64,000 nt of DNA from Isoetes taiwanensis. Lineage: Eukaryota; Streptophyta; Lycopodiopsida; Isoetales; Isoetaceae. This document shows positions 33,625 to 44,690 of this stretch, piece after piece. The DNA lies in the NCBI GenBank assembly GCA_021234155.1, contig JAJEKV010000091.1, positions 2,549,501 through 2,613,500 on the forward strand. Reading direction: 5' to 3'. Both the position numbers and the translations under genes were made by a program. The notes beneath the pieces were generated by a model. That model was not told the origin of the DNA. It searched no databases and saw only the letters and a program-made list of their open reading frames with translations. Each line of letters begins with the position of its first letter. Within the stretch, counting starts at the first letter, position 1.

Positions 33625-36600
33625 CTAACATCCCCGGTGTAAGCTATAAACCACCCTGCCGATGCGTTCCAATATTTTAAAAGGCCCTGCATATCTTGGA
33701 GCCCACTTTCCCGCACTCTCAAATGCCAATGAGCTCTGCTTGGGATTAATCCTTAAGAATACATACTGGCCTTTTGCGAATTCCAAAGGTTTACGCCTTT
33801 TGTTTGCATACTGCTTCTGCCTATTCTGAGCCACTGCGAGATTCTGACGAAGTCTTCTCAATTGTGCATGCAAATCTTGGGCCACCTCGTTGGCCATCTC
33901 CACATTACAAGTAGAATCCCTCCAATTCAGCGGACATCGGCACTCTTTGCCATACATTGCTTCAAAGAGACTCATCCTGATAGATTCTTGGTACGTATTG
34001 TTATACGCAAACTCTGCCAATGAAAATAAGAATCCCACGCTTTAGGCTGGCTTGGCACATACATTCTTAACATATCTTCCAAAACCTAATTTACTCGCTC
34101 CGCTTGCCCGTATGTCTGGGGATGTTATGCAGTGCTAGTATTTAGCTTAGTCCCCACATTCCGGAACAATCCTTGCCAGAAATGACTCATAAACCTGGAG
34201 TCTCGATCTGAGGTAATGGTACGTGGCATACCATGCAATCTAAAAATTTCTTTAACAAATAACTTGGAGATATCCATAGTTGTAACTGTCGTCTTTGTCG
34301 GCACAAAATGCGCTTGCTTAGTCAATCTGTCTACCATCACATAAATGGCATTATATCCTGCTCTCGTCCGAGGTAGATCTACAATAAAGTCCATGCCAAT
34401 ACATTCCCATTTGGACGAAGGAACTTCCAATGGTTGCAACTCCCCTGGGACTTTAGATCGCGAAGCTTTGACCTTTTGACATGCTAAACATTTTGCCACA
34501 TACTCCTTAACCATTTTCTTCTGCCCTGGCCAAAAGAAATTGTGTCTGACCTTCCTTTGAGTCTTGTGCATCCCAGGATGTCCCGCTAATGGACTATCAT
34601 GCGCTTCATATAAGAGCCGCATCCTTAACTCCAAATCATTCGGAATGCACATTCGCCCCTTATAATACAAGACCCCATTGGATCACGAGTATTGTGGAAA
34701 CTCAGTATATCCTCGCTTAATACTGGCAACGACCGGCCCAAAATATGGGTCTCTTGCCACCTTATCCATGAGATGAGCATCCCATTGACCCTGGAGCACA
34801 CTAATAGAGGTCAAAAAGGATCTACGAGACAAAGCATCTGCTATCATATTCTCCTTGCCCGGCTGATAATCGCAAAATCATATTCTTCTCGCAATTGCAT
34901 CCACCTCCGCTGCCTATTATTCAAATGCGGCTGCTTCACAAAGAATGCCATATTTTGATGGTCAGTCTTCAATGAGAAATGACGACCTAATAGGTAGTGC
35001 CTCCATGCACGCAAAGCATGTATAATTGCCAACATCTCCAAATCATGCACTGGATAATTCTGCTCCGCCGACAACAATTTACGAGATGTATAGGCACAAA
35101 CCTTACCATTCTGCATCAAAGCTCCTCCAATAGCCTTTCCAGAGGCATCTGTGACCACTTGAATGGGCGGGTCCATATCAAATATCTTCAAAATAGGAGC
35201 TCGAATCAACGCCTCCTTCAATTCTTGGAAACTTTTTTGACAATTATCATTCCAAGCCAAACTAATCCCTTTCTTCAATAAGGATGTAAGAGGAGCAGCA
35301 ATCTTGGAGAATTTAGGGACAAATTTGTGATAATAACCAGCAAGTCCCAAAAAAGCTCTTACCTCCTTCACAGTCTGTGGCACTGGCCAATCTTTCACAG
35401 CTTCTATCTTGGCGGGATCTGGCGCAACTCCCTCTTCAGAAATTACATGGCCCAAATACACTAATTTACGTTGGGCAAAGGTCTGCCTCACATGCTCCAC
35501 ATGTTCTTGCAGGGTTCTCAAATAAACTAGAATATCATCGAAGAACACTAATATGAAGTTGTCCAGGAAAGGTCTAAAAACATCATTCATCAGCCGCATA
35601 AAGGTAGCGGGCGCATTGGTTAACCCAAATGGCATCACGACAAACTCATAATGGCCGTAACGTGTCCGAAAGGCTGTCTTATAAATGTCGGATTCCCTAA
35701 TCCTTATCTGATGGTATCCGGCCCGAAGATCTATTTTAGTAAAATACTTAGCTTGACCCAGTTGATCAAACAACTCGTCTACCGTGGGCAACGCATACCT
35801 GTTTTTAACTGTGATTTGATTAAGCATCCTGTAATCAATACAAAGCCTCAATGTTCCATCTTTTTTCTTCACAAACAAAACAGGAGCACCAAATGGTGAT
35901 GTACTGGGCCTTATAAAGCCTTGATCCAACAATCCAGCCAATTGCTTTTTCAACTCCGCCATTTCTAAGGCATGAGACCTATAAGGTGGTGTTGATGTTG
36001 GCTGCGCTCCTGGAATGAGCTCAATCTCGTGATCTACCAATCTATGAGGAGGCAACTGCGTCAATTCCTCTGGAAACACATCTTTAAACTCGTCCAACAC
36101 CTGCTGCACTTCAGGGGCAATGGTCTCCTTTGGCAACTCTGTCGAGCCTAGCAAGCTATCCCGTAATACTGCATATTCCATTCTGGAGCAACCTCTCCTG
36201 AGTTGCTTCTTAAGCCCCTTCCAAGTCAATGGAATAATAGCACACGATGAAGCTAGCCCTTCCAACACATGCTCTTTCCCATCTGGACTAGAACAACGGA
36301 CTAGTTGCCTAGCACAGTCAATGCGAGCACCCCACCGTCTCAACCATGACATGCCAAGTATGGCATCATACTTTCCAAGGCCAATGACCTCAAAATCAGC
36401 ATGGGACACCATATTCCCCACCTTAAATTCAAGGCACTCGACCATAGCATACGATGGCTTAACTTTGCCATCGGCTAGCTCTACATACCTCGCAGGCCAT
36501 TTAATCGCATGCAAATTTAACTTAGCAACCAATCTTGGGGAAATAAAACTATGGGTACTGCCACAATCAATAAGAAAAACAACTGAGCATCCATCAATAA

Positions 36601-37187
36601 TACCTGGGACGCGAATAACAGCAGCTTGACCATCCACATTGCCGTGCTCCACTGCAGCATACATGTGCATAGTCTCAGTAGGCGGATCTTGGATAGTGGC
36701 AGCCCGTGCTTCTCCTCTTCCCTGATCTCTTGCTGCCCCTGATCTGCTATCCTCTCTTCCATAGCCTCTACCACGGCCACCTCGGTCCCCACGCCATGGG
36801 CCACCCCTTCCTTGACCCTGTCTAGGTGCATTGTCTTCCGACTGCCTTGAACGCTGATTTTGCCTTCCTCCTTGCTGATTTTCAGACCCTGTGGAGGCAG
36901 AATACCCACCATATGTCCTGGTATTAGGGCAATCTCGCGCCCAATGTCCAGGCTCTCGGCACCTAAAGCATCGCCTCTCATTGATGCACACATCCCTTTC
37001 CTCTGCAGACATCCGGGATGATCTATTTTGTGGCCCTTGGCTATTGCTGGCCTGCACATCCATAGAGTGGGTAGCAGCTCCGCCTCTACCATTATACCTC
37101 ACTCTCCTCGAGGAATTCCCCGCTTGCCATGAATATTGAGCCTGCCGCTTCCGTTGAGCATCTAGTGCTATTTTTTTCTGCCAAATT
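33625..37187 (-). pseudogene. Element A pol: zinc knuckle, protease, RT, RNase H, integrase (Ty3/gypsy)
   Basis: This is the polyprotein that reverse-transcribes and integrates the element. The long frame 37102-34844 has a CX2CX4HX4C knuckle (Cys45, Cys48, His53, Cys58), a protease motif ([10 protein letters not shown], Asp179), RT with the FFDDILVY active site (about 520-526), and RNase H with Asp652, Glu689 and Asp714. A frameshift near 34860 leads to the integrase: an HHCC zinc site (about 34605-34480) and the core (GMDFIVDLP, TSDRDSRF), with further breaks and stops near 34125 and 34080. The C-terminal part (34038-33640) reaches IGRVVYSL and then runs into the 3' UTR. RT lacks about 15 residues before [10 protein letters not shown], where other elements have the KCEF segment. 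Dead copy. Confidence 0.92.
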
Positions 37188-37821
37188 TGCTTCCCGATGC
37201 TTCGCGATTCTTACAACCTCCTCCAGATCTGTATAAGATACTCCAGACATCGTGCTCTTTATTTCCACCTAAAGCCCTTGCACAAACCTAGAGCACAACT
37301 TAACCTTGTCCATTGTAGGACAATGAGGCTGCAATCTCCTGAACTTTTCATTATACTCTGCTATTGTGCCAACCTGCTTGCAATCAAAGAACTCATTCAT
37401 TTTCTCCACCTTATACCCTGGCGGTGTAAAATGACCTTCAAATGCACTCTTAAACTCTGACCAGATAGCCTGTATAGGAGTCTTCCCTAGATCTATCAAG
37501 CACATCTCCCATCAGACGCGTGCAAATCCTCCCAGCATTGCACGTGCAAGGGCGCCTTTCTCGACTCCCTGCCTTAATCGGATCAAAATAAAACTCCACT
37601 CCACGGGCCATGCATCGCATCATCCCGGTTTGTGTTCTCCCGGTGAACACTTCCCGCTTGGTATCCTTCAATACCTTCTCTATAGCCTGCTCCGCTTCAC
37701 TCTTTTCTTTGGGATGCGATCTGGCTGCAAGCTTTCTTTGAATTGCTTGCAAAAAATTGGTAACATCGGGAGCTCTATCAGCTCCAACTCCACCTGCACC
37801 ACTAGCATCACCAGCTTCCAT
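37188..37821 (-). pseudogene. Element A gag, frameshifted
   Basis: Two frames together encode the capsid-like protein. 37821-37450 starts METhionine-Glu-Ala-Gly and carries the N-terminal part. 37505-37269 carries the retrotransposon-gag domain (IWSEFKSAFEGHFTPPGYK, EYNEKFRRLQPHCP, RFVQGL). The frame switches near 37510-37560 and there are stops around 37265. The zinc knuckle lies in the next frame and is listed with pol. Confidence 0.85.
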
Positions 37822-38230
37822 GGTTTCCTCTACTGGCTTGCCAAGCTGGCCTCTCCGAGGGAGCTTGGGATCCTGTTGGTTCTATTGCATTACTACTAGC
37901 ACATGACGAGGGAGATTGGGCTAACTAATAACTTATGCAACTTGTATTCCAGGTGACAAGGTAAAGAATCCAATCTTTATATTCATATTAAACATCCAAT
38001 AAGTGTTGAAGACAAATCACAGTGTACATGTATATACATCTCAAATCTTTTACAATGTCAAATCCACAATCAATATATCTCTTAAGTATGAGAACAATCT
38101 TCAATACAAGAGCTTTTATCATCATAAGGTTCACTCATTAAAGCATCTATGGCCGCCTGGTCTCCTGAATCCAATGGGAGGTCATCCCCCTCAGGATACT
38201 CAATCTAATTTCAAAGCATTCAAGATCAAC

Positions 38231-38247
38231 TATGCTCCAATACCAAC
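38231..38247 (-). other. Element A primer binding site, degenerate tRNA-iMet type
   Basis: On the minus strand GTTGGTATTGGAGCATAG follows the LTR end. It differs from the common plant PBS TGGTATCAGAGC at two or three positions. Confidence 0.6.
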
Positions 38248-38359
38248 TGTAACATTCCTAACCGACATGCCCTTAACCAACTGGGCAAAACCGTCTAGAC
38301 GTTTATGAGTAGTCGCTTCTACCCATTTATGCCGGTGTCTCGGGAATGCACACCAAGAT
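38248..38359 (-). repeat. Element A 5' LTR, inner 112 bp, interrupted by element B
   Basis: Starts TGTAACATTCC and ends CACCAAGAT on the plus strand, where the B LTR begins. It is nearly identical to 33349-33460. The remaining 37 bases of this LTR (with the AAGAT/ATCTT duplication) are found in opposite orientation at 14179-14215. Confidence 0.9.
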
Positions 38360-39885
38360 TGTGACGTTCCAGCATAACATACGGTATGAATACGTATATT
38401 ATACTGACACGTCACTAGTACATGTCGATTTCGGGCGACATGTACCGCGGCGGCAAGTAAAGGGTAGTACCCTAGGGTACGACCTTGTGAACCATTATAT
38501 TGCACATGTTAAAGCAACATGTGAATATAATCCCTTCTTGCCACGTGGCAATGACCCATTGACCAAAAGGGACCAGCCCTAAATTCGTGGGGATAAAGGG
38601 GCATAAACCCTAAAAGGGAAACCCTTTCGGTTTCACCCACGAGTCACCGGTTGAGCAGCAGAGGATGCATTTCCGCTTTGAGCGGGAGCATAGAAGTCAG
38701 ATCTCGGGTTGCGGCTTCGATCCAAGATCAGCGGACCGAGATCGGAAGCATGGGACGCTTTCGGAGGGAGGGGAGCCAGCCAAGATGCGGGTGGGTGGTT
38801 GATTCAATAGGTAGATCCGAGTTATCAGGCCTCTTTCAGTAGGTTTAGCATCCATTCTTAGCTATAGGCGACCCCTACAGCCTAAGAATGATAGACACTA
38901 ACAAAGGAACCTAACCATGTATGATTAGGTAGATTAGAATAGATGTATTCTATTATTTTCAGTTCATTTGTGATGATGTTTTGACATTCTATCGCCACTC
39001 TTGTGTATTGGGAAGGGGTAGAGACCCGAGCCCAAGTAGTTGTATGATCCTATTAATTCCCAATTAACGCGGCTGTGCATAAGAGCCCCTTTGGATTTGT
39101 GGGTGAGGAGCTAGACCGGTGACAAGGGAGGGCTTGTCTAATCGCGGTTGATGGCGGCGTAACGGCGGACGGGAGCGTTGTGAGCTAGGCCTAATACCAC
39201 TAGCGTGAGGGCAGGGTATGGGCTCGACACGATGGGGTGATCGTCATCTTCGGTGAGTTCAAGTTGGTATCTGGCGGTGGCTCTCTAGCTTCGCCCCGTG
39301 ATTAGCATGAACCTTACGGAGGAGAGAGATCTCCTCTGCCTCATTGGGGCTGGGGAGATACAACCCGGTAGTAGTAGCCCCTCGGCTATTCACCCTAAGG
39401 AGCTACGGTCAGGCTCCAATACTTTTGGTCTATCCAAAGTATGCAAGAGGGGCGGATGGAGTGGACTACCCAACGACCATGTTCCTATGCCGACCAAATC
39501 CATTTGCCATGAATTGCATGCATTGCTATCGGGAGACCCCAAGCCGTCGATCTTTCCCCATGAGTCCGAGCACGGGTAGGATTTCCCCATGTTATGTTGA
39601 TGTCTTGATGTGTTGTTGCAGCCATTTGTGATATGGTGGACCACCCGCCGAGGTGGGTATGTTATTGTTGATTGATGTCATGTGCTCATGTTTTGTTTAC
39701 GCTTCGCAGGCTAGGTCGATCAGGGAGGCGGGATGAATGACACGTCCATTCTTCCCGTCGGGTTCTTGGCCACCATCAAGGGCCCGATGTTAGGTGGGCG
39801 GCCTCATGTCTGGCGATCTTTGGTTTGAGGATGATCTCCAGTTTGTATACGATCAGGGCATCGTATATGAGCTGGGGCCATCACA
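38360..39885 (+). repeat. Element B 5' LTR (1526 bp), plus orientation
   Basis: Termini are TGTGACG…CATCACA. It is inserted in the A LTR after AAGAT, and the PBS follows one base after its end. It is inversely homologous to 14216-15797. The LTR has no ORF of note. Confidence 0.9.
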
Positions 39886-39886
39886 A

Positions 39887-39898
39887 TGGTATCAGAGC
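39887..39898 (+). other. Element B primer binding site, tRNA-iMet type
   Basis: TGGTATCAGAGC, the standard plant initiator-Met PBS, starts two bases after the LTR end. Confidence 0.9.
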
Positions 39899-40115
39899 TC
39901 TGATCTTGGCAGACCAGGATCGAGCACTGACCGAAACCCTATAGGAACTAACTCATCTAGACATTCAGTCTTGGAGGTAAAAGCCCAAGCACAAACCTCG
40001 AGTAGCGGGAAAATTTTTTTCCTGGGGTAGAGCTAGTAATTATCTAAGATTAGGATAATTAGAGAACATAGGCACTTAAGAGATCCTACTAAATTTTAGG
40101 CACTTTTGGCCAATG

Positions 40116-40181
40116 ACTCCAAGAGTGCGCCAGGAGCATGTTAGGTTCAGACCTAATGGCCCTCTCGCGCACTCTTAGAGT
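40116..40181 (+). repeat. Nested hairpin 1 in the element B leader
   Basis: Outer arms ACTCCAAGAGTGCGC (40116-40130) and GCGCACTCTTAGAGT (40167-40181) pair with one mismatch. The inner stem is TTAGGT/ACCTAA (40141-40156). Confidence 0.85.
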
Positions 40182-40328
40182 AGTCACCCCATATGAACCC
40201 TAGAACTTGGCCTTAGGAACTCCAAATGGTAAAATAAAAGATGAAATCCCAATCAAAAAGCTCGAAATAGCTAGAATTATATGTTAAAACATCGAAAAAC
40301 ATTAAGTACAAGTCACTTTTGGAACAAT

Positions 40329-40396
40329 GACTCCAAGAGTGCGCCAGAGTATAGTTAGGTCCCGACCTAACCCCCTCCTCGCGCACTCTTAGAGTC
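40329..40396 (+). repeat. Nested hairpin 2 in the element B leader
   Basis: Outer arms GACTCCAAGAGTGCGC and GCGCACTCTTAGAGTC pair at 15 of 16 positions. The inner stem GTTAGGT/ACCTAAC (40354-40371) is perfect. Confidence 0.85.
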
Positions 40397-40539
40397 ATCC
40401 CTAAAAGTGACCTCAAAAATTGATCATAACTTACTCAAATGGTAAAGGTAATAATAGAATCTTGTTTAGAATGATTAAATTAGTGGGAAAGCATGTTAAA
40501 TTGTGTAAATTGGATAAGTTTAGAAGGAAAGGGACAACA

Positions 40540-40608
40540 CCTCTAAGGGTGCTTGAGAGGGCATAGTTAGGTCTGGACCTAACACCCTCCTCCAAGCATG
40601 CTTAGAGG
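40540..40608 (+). repeat. Nested hairpin 3, with compensatory changes
   Basis: Outer arms CCTCTAAGGGTGCTTG and CAAGCATGCTTAGAGG pair at 14 of 16 positions. Relative to copies 1 and 2 the base GCGC/GCGC pairing has become CTTG/CAAG, a change on both sides. The inner stem GTTAGGTC/GACCTAAC is perfect. Confidence 0.85.
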
Positions 40609-40836
40609 GGGTTCGAGAGAAAATAGTTGAAGAAGACCTAGCTTCGATTCGAGATATGGAGGATTTCATCAACAAACCAAGAAATTAAGCAAGGCAGAGA
40701 TGGAGGTCGGTGCAACACTTGAAGACTCATTGGCGCACGCCCACATAAAAGACACCGAAAGACATGAGACTGGCGAAGTACATCAAGAGGACAGATAAAT
40801 AGAACACAACGCAAATGCGATATTTTTTGACCAATC

Positions 40837-40904
40837 GACTCAAGAGCGCAGAGGAGCATAGTTAGGTCCCAACCTAACCCCCCTCCTCAAGACTCTCTCG
40901 AGTC
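40837..40904 (+). repeat. Nested hairpin 4 in the element B leader
   Basis: Outer arms GACTCAAGAG and CTCTCGAGTC pair at 9 of 10 positions, plus GAGGAG with CTCCTC. The inner stem GTTAGGT/ACCTAAC (40861-40878) is perfect. Confidence 0.8.
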
Positions 40905-41045
40905 ATCCACCAACCGGGGCCTTGATTAGCCCTACTTGCTCCAAACGTAGTAATAAACAAAGAAACTTGCATTTAGGAAGAAAACTAATAGGAATTTACC
41001 CCTCCCAGCGGATTCTTGGCATCCATTAGACAGAGATAGGCCAAC

Positions 41046-41110
41046 GACTCCAAAAGTGCGCCAGAGGCCACTTAGGTCCCAACCTAACACCCCCTCGCGC
41101 ACTCTTAGAG
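41046..41110 (+). repeat. Nested hairpin 5 in the element B leader
   Basis: Outer arms ACTCCAAAAGTGCGC and GCGCACTCTTAGAG pair with about two mismatches. The inner stem TTAGGT/ACCTAA lies at 41072-41087. Confidence 0.8.
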
Positions 41111-43558
41111 GCGTCCGATTTTTCAAACCCCATAACTTGAGCTATAGAGCCCCAAATCGCTTGAAATTTGTTGCAATAGGACCGTTAGACAGCCTAGAAT
41201 CCATTTATGACCTCAAATTAGGCTAGAAATGTCAAACCCCAGCTCAAAATGACCAAAATTGCTTAAACCCTTCAATTGTTTTTCCAAACTGTGGTTTGTT
41301 TGTAAATAGAAGCATACCCCAGTAGTACCTCACAAGTATTACCTCGGCTTAAAGCTGATGCCTTACTCCAAGGTAGAAGTGCCCAAGAACACCCCTTTGT
41401 TATAGTCATCTAAACCTCAGCATAGCAACCGAAGTCCAACTATTGGTACATCACCTCTGCTCATGCCAAAAGCATAAACATTGACCTAATTTTGTGTCCT
41501 TCTAATAGAGTTTGACCTATACAGCCGCCACATTGACACTCCCTATTGCCAGGATACCTAGAAAGGAGCTAGAGTCTAGAGCTGCCCAAGTCACTCCATG
41601 TGTAGAGATTGGACTCCCCCAAACCAACTTGCTAGGACCTTAGAGTATGTCTCAAACATCATGGAGGTTTTGCAAAACAACCCTCACGCCATACCATACC
41701 ACACGTCCTAATGTCCATAGACTTGGAGATTATAGACATGTCTCGAAGAATGCTTTGCGCCGAGCCATCTTGCTTGCTTATAGAGCCCAAAATGTTGTAG
41801 GAGAGCCCTTCAAGTAGACCCTTAGACTCTAGGATATCTGGCGTTACTTTCGAAGGGCCGGGGGCGAGATCCACGAGAAGAGCTAGAGGCGCAACTCCTT
41901 GAAGACATCAAGGTCCCAGCCGATGTCTGCACGGATAAGGAGAGGAGACCGAAAAGGCGGACCCAAGAGAGGGAAGCACAACGACAAACACCTCAACCGA
42001 CAAAAGAGTAGAACGAGGACACCACAGGCCTATCATCAATCTTCATCAAATGGGAAGAATATTGGTAACCAACCCCATCAAGAATCTTCTAGATGTCAAC
42101 CTCCCGGCTACCACGCCCACGAGCTCACATCGAAAAGAGGATCTCGACGCCTTCACCCATTTCGGCGCGACATGAGTTTCAAATGGAAGAATGCAAGGCA
42201 GCAAAATACAGTGCGGGGAAGGCGTTAGACAAAGCAATGCCACATTAGCATCACGAGCTAGGGCGAGGGCATAATCTTCCATCGAGGAGAGAAGTCATGG
42301 CGACCACAGAGAGTATAGAAACCGGAGGGAAGACAACCACCGACCTTGCAGTCCGGCAGCTCAAGCGAATGTCATGCAACGTCAACAAAAGGAGCAACCA
42401 AGCTAGGCAACCACAAATCACCTAAGGCTGACCCGACGAAGCTTTCCGGCTCCCTTGCACCCGGGGAGAACTTTCATCGGTTCCAAAAGGTAGGAGACCA
42501 TGAGGGGAGGAGCGCGATATCGAGGGAACATCTCCGACTTGAAGGCCTATATCAGCATTAGGGGCAAGATCAAGGAGGAGAATATTCCGCTCAAACAAGA
42601 ATTCGGACCCGAAAAACACCTAGAAAGCAATCGGAAGGGCGACTTTACTCACGTCGCCCAAGGAGGCACGAGACTTCGAATGGATAGGATCCAAGGGACG
42701 GAGGAGAGCGACCTAGCCAAAGAGGTACAAATCACGCAAAGGGCAACCGAAGAAGCTAGGGTAGGTGCAATGGAGATGACCACACTTCCAAGCGGGGAGA
42801 GGCACCTCGGAATGAAGCAAAGCCCAATCAACGAGGGCTTTCGAGAATTCAACCTACGGAGGAATGACAATGCACGCCTACCGACCCACGATCTCGAGCC
42901 GAAGACATTCAAGAACGTCCGACCGCAACGGCCGGTGATCAACCGATCAATGGCACCGCGACATCGGCAACCTTGCAACGAGACACCGCATCTGAGGGGC
43001 GTTGGCGGTCACCGCATTCCTTACGGCGGACATACACATTAAGGAGGAGCATCTTTTTCAAGGGATCACATCGACAAACACTCTTTGCAACTTGGGGTGA
43101 CGAGCTCGGATCAGACATGAAGCTCAACAATAGTAACAGCATCTCAAGGAATCCCGGAGTCAACCAGAACGAAGAAGATGTAGCAAAACCGAAGGATCAA
43201 ACGCGATAGGCAGAGGGGAAAGCCTAAAAGAGTATAAACATTTAAGTAGATCTTCGTAGTTGTTTTAAAAAAGTGGATGAATTAAAATCCCAATGTAAAT
43301 GCGTATATGTCTATTGTATATCTCGGGTGCTCACAGATATAGTGTAGAAACATGAGTTTAAAGTCATGTTTTACGGATTTAGCGCTTAGATCAGAAAGCT
43401 CCTTCACTTCGACTACCAAATGAGGAAGCAAGGAAGCACAACTATAGCCCAAGATCAAAATGGAAGAGCAAGTACGAGGGAGAAATGACCAGAGCCCAAG
43501 CAAACCTTCGACTTCAAACACTTCGAGAAGTGCCCTCAAGTAGAAGACCGTTCGTCCA

Positions 43559-44690
43559 CCCAATGTCAGAAGCCAAATATAAAAATAAATGAAAAAATTT
43601 CCTATCTACTCCCCTGGCCTAGTCAATCATTTTCCCATCATCTTTTGCCACATGGCACCTCGAGCATATGAGGTGGCAACCACATGGAAATAGCAAGTAA
43701 ATAAATTGTAAATCTAAACATTTCGTTTCATCTTCCAAAACTGTTTGAGCTTGTGGGATATATCGAAGGGATTTGAAGAACCCTAAAAACTTTGTGCAAG
43801 CCAAGATTTGGATTTTTACAATGATTTATCAGCTTAATCATTACCATAATCTCTCGGATTGAGCCTCTTACATGCCAAGAAATATGGATCAAAGCTAAAA
43901 AACAAAAAACAGGCCGGATTTGCCAAGAATGGAACCAAAACAGAGTTTTTTCAAAAGGGGGATTTCGGGATCAGAAAGAGGGGGGGCTTTTGGAGGTGAT
44001 CAGAGAATTTGGGGAAGCTTGGAGCATGAAGAACATGTCGATTTGGCTCTGAAAGAAGGATTGAGGACTCTTACTTGAAGAATAGCTTCCATATTTCAGT
44101 TTTTTGACATGCCTTGAGCAAAAAATCCAAATTCTTGATGTATTTTCATATTTCCTTTGAGATTCTGATATAATACTACCCTTGGCATTGTCATGAAGTT
44201 TAAATAGATGATATTCAAGTTGTTTCATGCAAATTTTCTGATTTTTGAGCAAAATCCCTGATATGTGCACTGAAATTTCATTGTCCCAAGTCTGCAAGTT
44301 TAGCCATGCCCCATATGCAAACTATATCTCCAAAAAATCTGAGCTATTTATCTTTCATTCAAAATAGATTTCATGATTTTAGCACTCATAAATCCATAGT
44401 TATGGCTTTGCAAAGTTGGTTGTTCTAGAAGTGTAAAAATTTCTGAGACAGTCATTGAAATTTCCTCTTCCAAGTTTGCCTTTTCAAAAATCCATAGATT
44501 TCCAACTGCGCATCCAAAAATTCTGAAACATTGTCATGTGCATGCCTTCCTATCCATCTTACCCCAGTCCAAGTTTCATGATTTTAGGACTTTTTCATCT
44601 CAAGTTACAGATCCCCAAAGTTGGCTGTTCCAAAAGTTTCAAAATTTCTGATACACATTGAAAATTGTCTGTTTCAAGTCTGCTTGTTCA
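43559..44690 (+). repeat. Family-C LTR, right part of the split copy
   Basis: From 43563 on it aligns with 32520-33260 in the same orientation (CCTGGCCTAGTCAATC against CGGGCCTAGTCACTC, AAGAACCCTAAAAA, GCCGGATTTGCCAAGAA). It continues with phrases such as CAAAGTTGGCTGTTC and AAATTTCTGATAC. It is followed by the methyltransferase-like ORF and resumes as LTR-type sequence at about 46430. Confidence 0.75.

Larger units (their letters stand above)
39899..43558 (+). mobile_element. Element B interior, 5' half (no recognised protein)
   Basis: After the PBS come about 1.2 kb of leader with five nested hairpins (40116-41110) and then a stretch rich in CpG, CAA and CGA. This second part has ORFs such as 42500-43042 (180 codons, very Arg/Glu/His-rich, beginning MRGGARYRGNISDLK). 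None shows gag or pol motifs, and the frames change often. The interior stops at a CCACC junction at 43556-43560 with family-C LTR sequence. Its natural continuation is the minus strand from 21021 leftward. Confidence 0.65.

Noticed and set aside
34692-37460. Plus-strand ORFs up to 169 codons opposite the element A pol
   Set aside because: They are shadows of the well-supported minus-strand RT, RNase H and integrase frames.
42500-43042. 180-codon ORF as a gag protein of element B
   Set aside because: It is Arg/Glu/His-rich but has no capsid domain or zinc knuckle, and neighbouring frames look similar in composition.
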